From assembly GCF_022095615.2 (NCBI RefSeq), contig NZ_CP155559.1, positions 1,857,501 to 1,921,500 on the forward strand: DNA of 64,000 bases. Direction: 5' to 3'. The notes beneath the pieces were generated by a model. It was given only the letters and a program-made list of their open reading frames with translations. It did no database searches and was not told the DNA's origin. The DNA is from Bacillus thuringiensis (GTDB lineage: Bacteria > Bacillota > Bacilli > Bacillales > Bacillaceae_G). Below, one piece after another: positions 27,046-35,985 of this stretch (within the stretch, counting starts at the first letter, position 1; the number at the start of each line of letters is the position of its first letter). Position numbers and translations under genes: made by a program.

Positions 27046-27145
27046 GATATATCTGTTTTTTCTGAAGTAGAAGCTATGCATATAATTAAAAAGAAGAGTT
27101 TGTTTTACTGGGCCAGTTTGTTCAAAATTAGAGAAAATTCATCCA

Positions 27146-28249
27146 TTAATTATTACGAATACGTTGTTCGGTGGCGATATCGAAAAAGTGTGCTTTCGTT
27201 AAACTAAAAGCTAATGGAAGTGCATCGTTAGCTTTAATCTCGGAACGAGCATTAATTCGCGCAACAAAGTTTTGATTCGAAAGTTTTCCATGAATCATCG
27301 TTTCAGCACCTAATAATTCAGCAACTTCTACTGTAATTTCGACTGTGGATTCAGGTGAAGATTGAAGAACGATTGGTTCATCATGAATGTCTTCAGGACG
27401 AATGCCAAGTATGATTTTTTGTCCATTATATCCTTTTTGCTTTAATGTTTTTAGTTGGCCATCTGGTACTTTGAAGCGAATATTTTCTATATAGAAATAG
27501 TTCTCTTGTAATGTCCCGGTAAAGAAATTCATAGCTGGAGAACCAATGAATCCACCAACAAATATGTTTTCAGGAGTATCATATACTTCTTTTGGAGTAC
27601 CAACTTGCTGGATGAGCCCATCTTTCATAACAACAAGGCGTGATGCCATTGTCATGGCTTCTGTTTGATCATGTGTTACATAAATAGTGGTCGTATTTAA
27701 ACGACGATGCAGTTTGGAGATTTCTGAACGCATACTGACGCGTAATTTTGCGTCTAAATTCGATAGAGGCTCGTCCATTAAAAATACTTTTGCGTCACGG
27801 ACGATAGCTCTTCCTAGTGCAACCCGTTGGCGTTGTCCACCTGATAATGCTTTTGGTTTTCGTTGTAAGTAATCTTCAAGCCCTAAGATTTTCGCTGCCT
27901 CCGTTACTCGGCGATTAATTTCATCTTTTGGAAGTTTGCGTAGTTTTAAGCCAAACGCGATATTGTCATAAACAGTCATATGCGGGTATAGTGCGTAATT
28001 TTGAAATACCATCGCAATGTTGCGATCTTTTGGAGCGACATTATTCATACGCTCTCCATCAATATAAAACGAACCATCGGAAATGTCTTCTAGACCTGCG
28101 ATCATGCGTAGAGTTGTTGATTTTCCGCATCCAGAAGGACCGACAAATACGATAAACTCTTTATCTTCAATATGTAAATGAAAGTCAGAAACAGCAGTGG
28201 TTTTATTATCATACACTTTAAAAATATGATCTAATACAAGTTCGGCCAT
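27146..28249 (-). CDS. msmX: MsmX/UgpC-type sugar ABC transporter ATPase
   Basis: This 367-residue ATPase energises carbohydrate importers. Visible motifs: Walker A GPSGCGKST (about 38-46), Q-loop VFQNYALYPH, signature LSGGQRQRVALGRA, Walker B VFLMDEPLSNLDAKLR, H-loop YVTHDQTEA, and a C-terminal TOBE regulatory domain from about 240. MsmX proteins are shared by several sugar permeases. Here the binding protein and two permeases at 30494-33801 lack an ATPase, and this is the nearest candidate. It is the last gene of a minus-strand pair with the Lrp/PucR-like regulator, 280 bases apart. AAGGAG precedes the ATG. The gap contains no recognisable gene. Confidence 0.93.
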   Translation of the reverse strand: MAELVLDHIFKVYDNKTTAVSDFHLHIEDKEFIVFVGPSGCGKSTTLRMIAGLEDISDGSFYIDGERMNNVAPKDRNIAMVFQNYALYPHMTVYDNIAFGLKLRKLPKDEINRRVTEAAKILGLEDYLQRKPKALSGGQRQRVALGRAIVRDAKVFLMDEPLSNLDAKLRVSMRSEISKLHRRLNTTTIYVTHDQTEAMTMASRLVVMKDGLIQQVGTPKEVYDTPENIFVGGFIGSPAMNFFTGTLQENYFYIENIRFKVPDGQLKTLKQKGYNGQKIILGIRPEDIHDEPIVLQSSPESTVEITVEVAELLGAETMIHGKLSNQNFVARINARSEIKANDALPLAFSLTKAHFFDIATEQRIRNN

Positions 28250-28529
28250 ACATATTCACTCCTTATTGATTAATTGATTGAATTATAAGATCATTAGAAG
28301 CGTAAGTAAATTGGCACTGTGCACAAAAGAATGGGAGGCTTTTATGCAAGTTTACAGATTTAAGATACGAGAAAGCATCTGTAGGACTTAAGTTCATCTA
28401 TAGATATGGGATGAAAGTATTACTTTTTCATAAAAAAATATGTTAAAAGAGTGTCCGAGTCACGCAAGAGAGACTATAAAACGATGATGGTATGAAAAAA
28501 TGAATATTGTAACGTCTTTCATGAGAGTT

Positions 28530-29393
28530 TCACGAGATATCTAAAGAAAGAAACGCCATATAAACTGCTACTGCACCTTCAAAAGTTTTTATATTAATTC
28601 CTGTCTTTTCAATAAATTTATCAATTCGATATTGTAAAGTATTACGATGTAAATATAATTGTTTAGCTGCAAGTGATACATTTAAATTACATTGGAAGAA
28701 TACTTTAACACTATCTATTAGTTCTTTGTTATTAGAAAGGTGTGCTAATAATTGATTCGTGTATTTTTCTTTTACTTCTTTCGGTAATGAGATCATTAAT
28801 TGATAAGGAAGTAGTTGTTCAATGTATGTAATTTTTTGGGATAAATAGGGAGAAAGCAGAGAAAATAAATTTCGCTCCCATTGATATAGTTGAGCAATGT
28901 CATTTGTTTGCGTATAGTGTCTACCCATAAAAAAGGATAGGGATATAAAAAAATCTGTTTCTAGTGTGTCAAGGGCTGCTTGCAATACAGATTCTGGTAC
29001 ATTTTCTTCTAAGACGAGCACGCCGGTTTGCGAAGTTTCCCATATTGTTGTAGTGGTGACAGGAAACATAGACTGTAAAGCGTATTGAAATTCTTCTCTT
29101 TCTACTATAGGATGCGTTGTGAAGAAGTGTAAAAAACGGACAAATACTATAGGGATGTTCTTATTTTTATATAATACTTCATACCACGATTTTTCTTTCT
29201 TTGTTTCATAAAATGTATCAGTATGAATGGGCGTTAAGATGAATGAAAGCAATTGATGTTCCTTTTGATGTAATCGAGTTTTTCGAATCCCAACTTTGTT
29301 TCCTTCAACTACAAACCAGCTATAATCCTCAGATAGAACAACTTCATTGATTTTGATATCCTTACCATAATATGTTTTTAATTGTTGAATCAT
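28530..29393 (-). CDS. PucR/CdaR-type regulator ('leucine-rich protein' family)
   Basis: This 287-residue protein ends in a PucR-type helix-turn-helix (about 235-285: NLNVSLAAKQLYLHRNTLQY), the region that binds DNA in CdaR/PucR regulators. The N-terminal three quarters are Leu/Phe-rich with no recognised sensor domain. A gene of this kind next to an msmK-type ATPase is a linkage I associate with streptococci (abc-lrp), so this pair may be a conserved module for controlling sugar uptake. It lies between the AraC gene and the ATPase gene, all on the minus strand. Function is inferred. Confidence 0.75.
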   Translation of the reverse strand: MIQQLKTYYGKDIKINEVVLSEDYSWFVVEGNKVGIRKTRLHQKEHQLLSFILTPIHTDTFYETKKEKSWYEVLYKNKNIPIVFVRFLHFFTTHPIVEREEFQYALQSMFPVTTTTIWETSQTGVLVLEENVPESVLQAALDTLETDFFISLSFFMGRHYTQTNDIAQLYQWERNLFSLLSPYLSQKITYIEQLLPYQLMISLPKEVKEKYTNQLLAHLSNNKELIDSVKVFFQCNLNVSLAAKQLYLHRNTLQYRIDKFIEKTGINIKTFEGAVAVYMAFLSLDIS

Positions 29394-29462
29394 AGGAACA
29401 CTACCCTTTCTAAAATAATAGTAACAATATTTTAAATAAGTATAGATTCATTGTAATTCTCC

Positions 29463-30323
29463 CTAAATTTTCGCACTAGAATCTGGTATATTTTTGCTAG
29501 AATTTATAGCGCTTCTGTATTGTGAAGGAGATAGATTCGTTTCTCGTTTAAATGATTGTGCAAAGAATGATTGGGAAGAAAACCCGGTAATAGTTGAAAT
29601 ATTAGAAATCGAATAATTGGTAGTTTCTAATAATATTTTACTTTCTCTAATACGAGTTTGAATTAAGTATTCAATAGGCGAAACGCCGACGAATTTCCTG
29701 AAAGAATGGGATAGGTAATATTTGTTTATATGACTAATTCGAGCTAATGTATCCAGGCTAATATTTTCGTGAAAATGCTGCTTAATATAGTTTTTAATAA
29801 ATTCAATATCTTTATTGATTTTTTGAGTAGATGTTTTCTCTACATTAAAAGATTTTTTTCTCATCATTTTAAGTAGTAATATTTCCAGAATATTTTGTAT
29901 AATTAAATCATAATCTTCCTGATGGTTTTCTACTTCCTCGACCAATTGCTGAAGATAGAAGAGGAAGTTTTTTTGATCCTGTTTATAGTTATGAATGGTG
30001 ACTGGACTAGGATTTTCTATGGATGAAAAGGACAGACCTTGAATACCAAGTGCGATGTATTCGAGTGGATGATTCGTATCAGACTTTTCTGTGTGCTCGA
30101 TATTTGGATTGATGATAATCAAATTGTGCTCTTGGACGGGAATCTCTTCTTTGTAAAAGATAAAAGTTCCTTTGCCCTTGGTAATATATAATAGCTCTGT
30201 AAAGTGATGCGCATGAATGGTGCTATGCCAATCTTTATCGTATTTTGATTTTGTTATATAAAGAAGTTTTACTGAAAGATGGTTTCGTTGAAATTGTGGA
30301 ATCTCATATACTTCATTGGACAA
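29463..30323 (-). CDS. AraC-family transcriptional regulator of the glycan island
   Basis: This 286-residue regulator has an N-terminal cupin-like ligand domain (HAHHFTELLYITKGKGTFI, about 38-60) and a C-terminal double HTH (about 185-280) with LARISHINKYYLSHSFRKFVG and ISTITGFSSQSFFAQSFKRE. A TTG start is used, twelve bases past GGAGGG. It is divergent from the binding-protein operon; the direct repeats at 30391-30417 lie about 70-95 bases upstream of it and recur before the GH101 and galT genes, making it the likely activator of all three. The inducer may be a core-1-derived sugar; this is inference. Confidence 0.88.
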   Translation of the reverse strand: MSNEVYEIPQFQRNHLSVKLLYITKSKYDKDWHSTIHAHHFTELLYITKGKGTFIFYKEEIPVQEHNLIIINPNIEHTEKSDTNHPLEYIALGIQGLSFSSIENPSPVTIHNYKQDQKNFLFYLQQLVEEVENHQEDYDLIIQNILEILLLKMMRKKSFNVEKTSTQKINKDIEFIKNYIKQHFHENISLDTLARISHINKYYLSHSFRKFVGVSPIEYLIQTRIRESKILLETTNYSISNISTITGFSSQSFFAQSFKRETNLSPSQYRSAINSSKNIPDSSAKI

Positions 30324-30390
30324 ATGAATCCCTCCTTCGTAGACTTTTTATCTATTTTATAAAGATTTTAGTGGGATATTCAGCAAAAAG

Positions 30391-30451
30391 CAAGATATCT
30401 AAAAAACAGAACAAGATGTTTATTGTGAAAGCGTTATCTATTTTGTATGCT
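30391..30451 (+). promoter_or_regulatory. Promoter P1 with AraC-type direct repeats, binding-protein operon
   Basis: Direct repeats CAAGAT (30391-30396 and 30412-30417) are spaced 21 bp start to start, two DNA turns, as for AraC-type activators. Five bases after the second comes a -35-like TTGTGA (30423-30428), then 17 bases and a -10-like TATGCT (30446-30451). The poor -35/-10 boxes suit an activator-dependent promoter. A possible third half-site (GGGATATT) lies at 30373. The same layout occurs at 41858 and 46563. Confidence 0.75.
30426..30439 (+). promoter_or_regulatory. Catabolite-response-element-like site in P1
   Basis: TGAAAGCGTTATCT fits the CcpA cre consensus (TGNAANCGNWNNCW). It lies between the -35 and -10 boxes of P1, where CcpA would repress. 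This predicts glucose repression of the transport and degradation operon. Confidence 0.65.
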
Positions 30452-30493
30452 TTCATTATGAAAGGAAGATTAGGAGATGGGGGTAAGATAGAT

Positions 30494-31837
30494 ATGAAAA
30501 AAAAGTTTTTGTTGTCTGGAATGACGGCTTTGTTATCTCTTAGTTTAATAGCTTGCCAAGGTAATACTACAAAAGTTGATGACTCTAAGGGTGGAAAAGG
30601 CTCCAGTGAAAAACAAACCCTTCATGTAGCAACACTTGAATCGGCTTATGGTAAAGAGATGTGGAGCAAAGTAATTGACGCATATGAAGCTGCTAATCCA
30701 AAAGTTGATGTTAAATTGACAGTGGACAAAAATCTTGAGGATGTCATAGGCTCAAATATGAAAGCAGGAAAGTATCCGGATGTTGTGTTGTTGGCAACTG
30801 GGAGAAAACAGGCACTAACAGAAACTTTAATTAAAGATAAAGCATTAGAAGACATTACTGATGTTTTTGATAAAAATGTTTATGGTGAAGATGTTAAAGT
30901 CAAAGATAAGTTAGTACCAGGGCTTACTGGTACACCTGCGACTAATCCTTATAATGACGGTAAAATTTATATGGCACCGATGTTCTATAGTCCAACTGGA
31001 TTATTCTATAATGCTAGCTTATTAAAAGAAAAAGGTTGGGAAGTGCCGAAGACTTGGGATGAGATGTGGGCTTTGGGAGATAAAGCGAAAGCAGAAGGGA
31101 TTTCATTATTTACTTATCCTACAACAGGCTACTTTGATACATTTTTCTACTCTTTATTACTAGGGGTGGGTGGACCTGAGTTGTTTAATAAAGCTATGAA
31201 ATATACAGATGGTGTTTGGGAAAGTTCTGAAGCAACGAAATCGTTTGAAATTATCGGAAAATTGGGAAAATATACAGAACCAACTACTGTTGCGAATGCA
31301 AATGATAAAGACTACAAGAAAAATCAACAATTGGTTCTCGATAACAAAGCTTTGTTTATGCCAAATGGTACATGGGTAGTTGGTGAAATGAAAGAAGCTC
31401 CTCGATCTAAAGGGTTTGAATGGGGCATGATGCCTTTACCAACAATTGATGCTAATAGCGACCGTTATGCATTTACTTTCTTTGAACAAATGTGGATTCC
31501 TTCGGCAGCTAAAAATAAACAACTTGCTAAAGATTTCATGACGTTTGTTTACTCGGATAAGGCAGCTGAAATTTTTGCTGAATCGAGTGCGATTCAGCCT
31601 ATAAAAGGCCTTTCTAATAAACTGACAGGTGAAAATAAATCATTCTATAGTATCTATGATAATGGAGTGAAAGTGGGAATAGGTGGCTTTGCTGCAACGA
31701 AAGCCGTTGAAGGTGTAAGTATGTCAGATACATTATTTAGAACGATTGACAGTGTTATTTCTGGTGATAAAAAGGTGAAAGATTGGCAAAGCTCTGTTGA
31801 AAAAGTAAGTGACCAATTACGATCTGCATTAAAATAA
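30494..31837 (+). CDS. Sugar ABC transporter substrate-binding lipoprotein
   Basis: This is a 447-residue family-1 solute-binding protein. The signal peptide ends in the lipobox LIAC (Cys about residue 20), and the mature part has the usual two-lobe features (PFYSPTGLFYNASLLKEKGW, PKTWDEMWALGDKAK, FFEQMWIPSAAKNKQLAKDF). By context its ligand should be galacto-N-biose or a related host disaccharide released by the GH101 enzyme. An ATG at 30494 is chosen because the lipoprotein signal starts there; longer in-frame codons upstream cross the promoter. It is first in the plus-strand operon and followed by a stem-loop. Confidence 0.9.
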   Translation: MKKKFLLSGMTALLSLSLIACQGNTTKVDDSKGGKGSSEKQTLHVATLESAYGKEMWSKVIDAYEAANPKVDVKLTVDKNLEDVIGSNMKAGKYPDVVLLATGRKQALTETLIKDKALEDITDVFDKNVYGEDVKVKDKLVPGLTGTPATNPYNDGKIYMAPMFYSPTGLFYNASLLKEKGWEVPKTWDEMWALGDKAKAEGISLFTYPTTGYFDTFFYSLLLGVGGPELFNKAMKYTDGVWESSEATKSFEIIGKLGKYTEPTTVANANDKDYKKNQQLVLDNKALFMPNGTWVVGEMKEAPRSKGFEWGMMPLPTIDANSDRYAFTFFEQMWIPSAAKNKQLAKDFMTFVYSDKAAEIFAESSAIQPIKGLSNKLTGENKSFYSIYDNGVKVGIGGFAATKAVEGVSMSDTLFRTIDSVISGDKKVKDWQSSVEKVSDQLRSALK

Positions 31838-31852
31838 ATTAGTTTTCACTAC

Positions 31853-31886
31853 GTACAATGGTGAGCAGCTAGTCTCACCGTTGTAC
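31853..31886 (+). promoter_or_regulatory. Intercistronic stem-loop between binding-protein and permease genes
   Basis: GTACAATGGTGAG and CTCACCGTTGTAC pair (one G-U) around an eight-base loop. There is no T-run. Such hairpins commonly protect the binding-protein mRNA end and cause partial read-through, giving more binding protein than permease. Confidence 0.7.
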
Positions 31887-31906
31887 TTATTAACTGAGGT
31901 GATGGC

Positions 31907-32797
31907 ATGAATAAGACAACAGAAAAAAGAATTTTTATTTTTGTTTGCACTGCACCGGCACTACTACTATTAGCCATTTTTATGATTGTTCCTACAATTG
32001 AGGTATTCAGGATGTCCTTATATAAGTGGGGAGGATTTTCTAATAATAAGGTATTTGTTGGATTAGAAAACTTCAAGATTTTATGGAATGATATGAATTT
32101 CTTTCGATCTCTTCAAAACAGTATCGTATTAATTGTTATTGTTACACTTATCACGATGGTGATGGCGATCTTGTTTGCCACTTTGTTAACGAGAGAAAAA
32201 ATAAAAGGTAAAAGTTTCTTTCAAATTATTTTTTATCTCCCTAATATTTTATCCGTTGTAGTTATCGCGGGAATATTTTCTGCAATTTATGATCCGACTA
32301 CAGGATTGTTAAATAATATACTTGCTTTATTTAACCTTGAAAATCTTCAAAAGATGTGGCTCGGTAATCAAAAGATTGCCATTTATAGCATTGGCGGGGC
32401 ACTCATTTGGCAAGCGATTGGTTATTATATGGTCATGTATATGGCGGCAATGGCAAGTATTCCGGAAAGTTTTTATGAAGCATCTGCTTTGGAAGGTGCT
32501 GGACGGGTCAAACAATTTTTCAGTATTACGTTACCGTTAATTTGGAATAACATTCGGACGACTTTAACTTTCTTCGTTATTAGTACGATTAATTTAAGCT
32601 TTCTACTCGTTCAAGCGATGACTGGCGGGGGACCTGACGGATCGACGGAAGTGTTTTTAAGCTACATGTATAAGCAGGCTTACACGAATTCTTCTTACGG
32701 TTACGGTATGGCAATTGGGGTGGTAATTTTCCTGTTTTCATTCGCATTATCTGCAATTATAAGCGGTGTCACTAAAAGGGAAGTGTTGGAGTATTAA
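31907..32797 (+). CDS. Sugar ABC transporter permease (MalF/UgpA type)
   Basis: The protein has 296 residues and six membrane segments. The EAA loop that docks the ATPase is EASALEGAGRVKQFFSITLP (about residues 190-210). The C-terminal part is MTGGGPDGSTEVFLSYMYKQA, a segment shared by MalF-like disaccharide permeases. It forms the heterodimer with the next gene, 14 bases downstream. The start at 31907 follows TGAGGTGATGGC. Confidence 0.93.
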   Translation: MNKTTEKRIFIFVCTAPALLLLAIFMIVPTIEVFRMSLYKWGGFSNNKVFVGLENFKILWNDMNFFRSLQNSIVLIVIVTLITMVMAILFATLLTREKIKGKSFFQIIFYLPNILSVVVIAGIFSAIYDPTTGLLNNILALFNLENLQKMWLGNQKIAIYSIGGALIWQAIGYYMVMYMAAMASIPESFYEASALEGAGRVKQFFSITLPLIWNNIRTTLTFFVISTINLSFLLVQAMTGGGPDGSTEVFLSYMYKQAYTNSSYGYGMAIGVVIFLFSFALSAIISGVTKREVLEY

Positions 32798-32811
32798 GGA
32801 GGTCCAAAACG

Positions 32812-32973
32812 ATGGAAACACAAAAAAGAATGACTACAGAAACAGCTTATCGAGATCCGAAAATGATGGAAACCGAAAAAGAAATGATTGTAGAAGCAGC
32901 TTATAAAGCCCCAAAAATAGTTAAGCCCAAAAAAGGTATGACTACAGAAGTGATATATCGTTGTTTTATATAT
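32812..32973 (+). repeat. Three degenerate 54-bp tandem repeats at the permease gene start
   Basis: Units at 32812-32865, 32866-32919 and 32920-32973 are in frame. The first two share ATGGAAAC, AAAA/GAAATGA and GAAGCAGCTTAT-like blocks; the third is more diverged. The units encode the repeated cytoplasmic tail described for the permease. Confidence 0.7.
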
Positions 32974-33801
32974 GTAGCACTGATTACGTTAGCAATTTCT
33001 ATTATTATTCCTGTTGCATGGGTTTTCTTAGCCTCAGTGAAGAAAAACTCGGAGTTTTATGGAAGTCCTTGGGCCATGCCGAAAAGTTTCTATTTTCAAA
33101 ACTTTATCGATGCTTTCCAAAAAGCAAACATGGGTACCTATATGTTGAATTCAGTCATGGTAACTGCGTTGGCTCTGCTCATTTTATTGATTGTGGCCTT
33201 ACCAGCAGCCTATGTGTTGGCAAGGTATACCTTTAGAGGAAGCAAGTTAATAAATACTTTTTTTAAAGCTGGATTATTCATCAATGTGAACTATATTGTT
33301 GTTCCAATTTTCTTGATGTTATTGGACGGAGATACCTTTTTACGAGGCCAACTGGGTGATGGATTTTTACTAGACAATTTATTTATTTTAGCTGTGGTAT
33401 ATGCGGCGACGGCATTACCATTTACCATTTACTTGCTGTCTAGTTTTTTTCAATCACTTCCATCTACGTATGAGGAAGCAGCGTTGGTCGATGGTGCAGG
33501 ATATTTCAAAACAATGATTTTAGTCATGATTCCGATAGCTCGTCCAAGTATTATTGCCGTTATTTTATTTAATTTTCTTGCCTTTTGGAACGAATATATT
33601 ATTGCCTTAACATTAATCCCGGGACCGAATAAAACGTTACCTGTTGGGTTAATGAACTTGATGGCAGCTCAGAAATCTGCTGCGAACTATGGTCAAATGT
33701 ATGCAGGCATGGTTCTTGTCATGCTGCCAACTTTGATTTTATACATCATTGTTCAAAAAAAATTAACACAAGGAATGTCCCTTGGTGGTTTAAAGGATTA
33801 G
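32812..33801 (+). CDS. Sugar ABC transporter permease (MalG/UgpE type) with repeated N-terminal tail
   Basis: The protein has 329 residues and six membrane segments from about residue 55. The EAA loop is EEAALVDGAGYFKTMILVMI, and the C-terminus GMSLGGLKD is typical of MalG-type proteins. The first ~50 residues are unusual: three related 18-residue units (METQKRMTTETAYRDPKM, METEKEMIVEAAYKAPKI, VKPKKGMTTEVIYRCFIY) precede the first membrane helix, whereas relatives usually start just before it. AAGGAGG lies eight bases before the ATG at 32812. An internal ATG start (for example 32938) would remove the repeats. Confidence 0.92.
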   Translation: METQKRMTTETAYRDPKMMETEKEMIVEAAYKAPKIVKPKKGMTTEVIYRCFIYVALITLAISIIIPVAWVFLASVKKNSEFYGSPWAMPKSFYFQNFIDAFQKANMGTYMLNSVMVTALALLILLIVALPAAYVLARYTFRGSKLINTFFKAGLFINVNYIVVPIFLMLLDGDTFLRGQLGDGFLLDNLFILAVVYAATALPFTIYLLSSFFQSLPSTYEEAALVDGAGYFKTMILVMIPIARPSIIAVILFNFLAFWNEYIIALTLIPGPNKTLPVGLMNLMAAQKSAANYGQMYAGMVLVMLPTLILYIIVQKKLTQGMSLGGLKD

Positions 33802-33813
33802 AGGAGGATTTAC

Positions 33814-35985
33814 ATGAAAAAGAAAAAAGGCCGTGTTACTTTACCGAGTGAAGAAAATTTTCTTAAGGAAACAAAAGAATTGATGGAACGATGGGGTGCG
33901 GATGCGATTCGCGATAGTGATGGAACGAAACTAGACGATGATATTAAACAATTGGATGCGAAAATTTATACGACCTATTTTGTTGCTCGAGCTCACAATG
34001 AGTTTGCAGAGAAGCACATGGATGAATGCCAGCAGCTTTATTTAATGAGCTTATTCAATACAGCGCTTACTGACAGCCTTGAAATTGATTTTATGAAGGG
34101 CTACTTTGAGGAACAATTAAAGCCGGATTACATTCACAGTCCTAAAAAATACTGGGAGGTTATCGATCGGACGACAGGAGAAATTGTTGACGCTAATGAT
34201 TGGGAAGTAAACGAAGAAAAAAATCGTGTCTTGATTACGAATGCGATTCCTTGGCATGAATATACGGTTTCATTCCTAGTTTATGCGATTTGGGATCCAA
34301 CCCAAATGTACAATCATATTACTAATAATTGGGGCGATAAGCCACATGATATTCCTTTTGATGTCAGGCGGCCACATTCCAATGAATTTATGAAAACCTA
34401 TTTAAAACAATGGCTGACAGAAAATAAAGATACAGATGTGGTCAGGTTTACAACATTTTTCTATCATTTTACCCTTGTGTTCAATAATCTTGGTAAAGAG
34501 AAATTTGTCGATTGGTTCGGATATGGTGCTAGTGTTTCAGTTGCTGCTTTGGATGCTTTTAAAAAAGAAAAGGGTTATCGCTTAAGACCAGAGGACATTG
34601 TTGATCAAGGTTATTATAATACTGCGTTTCGAATTCCAACTACCGCATTTTTAGATTATATAGATTTTGTTCATAAGTTCGTTGCTGAAGAAGCAAAGAA
34701 ACTTGTGGATATTGTCCATGAAAGTGGAAAAGAAGCAATGATGTTCCTTGGTGATAACTGGATTGGTACAGAACCATATGGGAAATACTTTGAAAATATC
34801 GGATTGGACGCAGTTGTAGGCAGTGTGGGAGGCGGAGCCACACTACGTATGATTGCAGATATACCACATGTTCGTTACACAGAAGGGCGTTTCTTACCTT
34901 ATTTCTTCCCAGACACTTTTTACGAAGGTAACAACCCGACGATTGAAGCGAATGAAAACTGGTTAACGGCACGCAGAGCGTTACTACGGAACCCTGTTGA
35001 TCGTATCGGATATGGTGGTTATTTAAGCCTAGCTTATCAATTCCCGGAATTTATCTCCTATATTGAAAAAGTTACCGAGGAATTTCGTGAAATTCATGAC
35101 ACGATTAAAGGTGTTCAGCCATACAGCGGTCTTAAAGTTGCAATTTTGAATTCTTGGGGCAAGTTGAGAACTTGGCAAACACATATGGTTGCTCACGCTC
35201 TATGGTATAAACAAATTTATTCTTATTTAGGTGTTTTGGAATCTTTGAGCGGGGCTGCTGTGGAAGTTTCGTTCATTAGTTTTGATGATGTCATTAACGA
35301 GGGGATACCTGAGGGGATTGACGTTATCATTAATGCCGGTGATGTAGGCACAGCTTTCTCAGGAGGGGCTAATTGGATTAATGAAAAGTTAGTCACTACA
35401 ATTAGGGCCTGGATGTATAACGGTGGAGGTTTCATAGGTATTGGCGAACCGACAGCCTATCAGCATGAAGGACATTATTTTCAATTGGCGAACGTCTTAG
35501 GTGTTGACAAAGAATTAGGATTTAGCTTATCAACAGATAAATATTTTATTAATCCTGTCGAAAATCACTTTATTTCTACTGACAGCACCCAATTTGATTT
35601 TGGTGAAGGAATGAAAAACATTTATGCGTTATCAGACAAAACCGAAATAATAGAATATTCAAATGGAGAAGTTCATCTTTCAAGTCATCCGTTTGGAGAA
35701 GGTAGAGCAGTCTATATAGCAGGGCTGCCATACAGTGAAGAAAATACACGTCTTCTGATGCGCGCGTTATACTATGCTGCTAATAAAGAAGGAGAATTTC
35801 AAAAGTATCATGCGAGCAACATTTATTGTGAAGTCCATGCATATCCATCTATTCAAAAAATGGCGATTGTTAACAATTCAATGATCGAACAAACAACGGC
35901 TGTCTACGACGGACATGGAAACAGGAAAGAAGTAACATTGGCACCTAGTGAAATCAGATGGGAGGATTTTTCAAATGAAGGCTAA
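33814..35985 (+). CDS. GH112 galacto-N-biose/lacto-N-biose phosphorylase
   Basis: This 723-residue cytosolic enzyme cleaves Gal-beta-1,3-HexNAc with phosphate to Gal-1-P and GalNAc (or GlcNAc). It resembles bifidobacterial lacto-N-biose phosphorylase along its length: GRVTLPSEENF, LKPDYIHSPKKYWEVIDRTT, WHEYTVSFLVYAIWDPTQMY, DVVRFTTFFYHFT, EGRFLPYFFPDTFYEGN. The catalytic acid is D314 in MMFLGDNWIGTEPYG, equivalent to D313 of the bifidobacterial enzyme. No signal peptide is present, so its substrate must be imported. Galactosyl-rhamnose phosphorylases share the family, but the surrounding GalNAc genes favour galacto-N-biose. AGGAGG precedes the ATG. Confidence 0.95.
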   Translation: MKKKKGRVTLPSEENFLKETKELMERWGADAIRDSDGTKLDDDIKQLDAKIYTTYFVARAHNEFAEKHMDECQQLYLMSLFNTALTDSLEIDFMKGYFEEQLKPDYIHSPKKYWEVIDRTTGEIVDANDWEVNEEKNRVLITNAIPWHEYTVSFLVYAIWDPTQMYNHITNNWGDKPHDIPFDVRRPHSNEFMKTYLKQWLTENKDTDVVRFTTFFYHFTLVFNNLGKEKFVDWFGYGASVSVAALDAFKKEKGYRLRPEDIVDQGYYNTAFRIPTTAFLDYIDFVHKFVAEEAKKLVDIVHESGKEAMMFLGDNWIGTEPYGKYFENIGLDAVVGSVGGGATLRMIADIPHVRYTEGRFLPYFFPDTFYEGNNPTIEANENWLTARRALLRNPVDRIGYGGYLSLAYQFPEFISYIEKVTEEFREIHDTIKGVQPYSGLKVAILNSWGKLRTWQTHMVAHALWYKQIYSYLGVLESLSGAAVEVSFISFDDVINEGIPEGIDVIINAGDVGTAFSGGANWINEKLVTTIRAWMYNGGGFIGIGEPTAYQHEGHYFQLANVLGVDKELGFSLSTDKYFINPVENHFISTDSTQFDFGEGMKNIYALSDKTEIIEYSNGEVHLSSHPFGEGRAVYIAGLPYSEENTRLLMRALYYAANKEGEFQKYHASNIYCEVHAYPSIQKMAIVNNSMIEQTTAVYDGHGNRKEVTLAPSEIRWEDFSNEG

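Noticed and set aside
26863..27081. 72-codon minus-strand frame across the end of isp
   Set aside because: It runs through the isp coding region and its terminator and lacks a ribosome site; only the arsR-like segment within it is meaningful, listed as a remnant.
31849..32076. 75-codon minus-strand frame opposite the first permease
   Set aside because: It is antisense to the stem-loop and a clear permease gene, with no ribosome site or known motif.
32920..33236. Alternative plus-strand frame (91 codons from 32961) inside the second permease gene
   Set aside because: It is an out-of-frame shadow of the permease gene without its own ribosome site.
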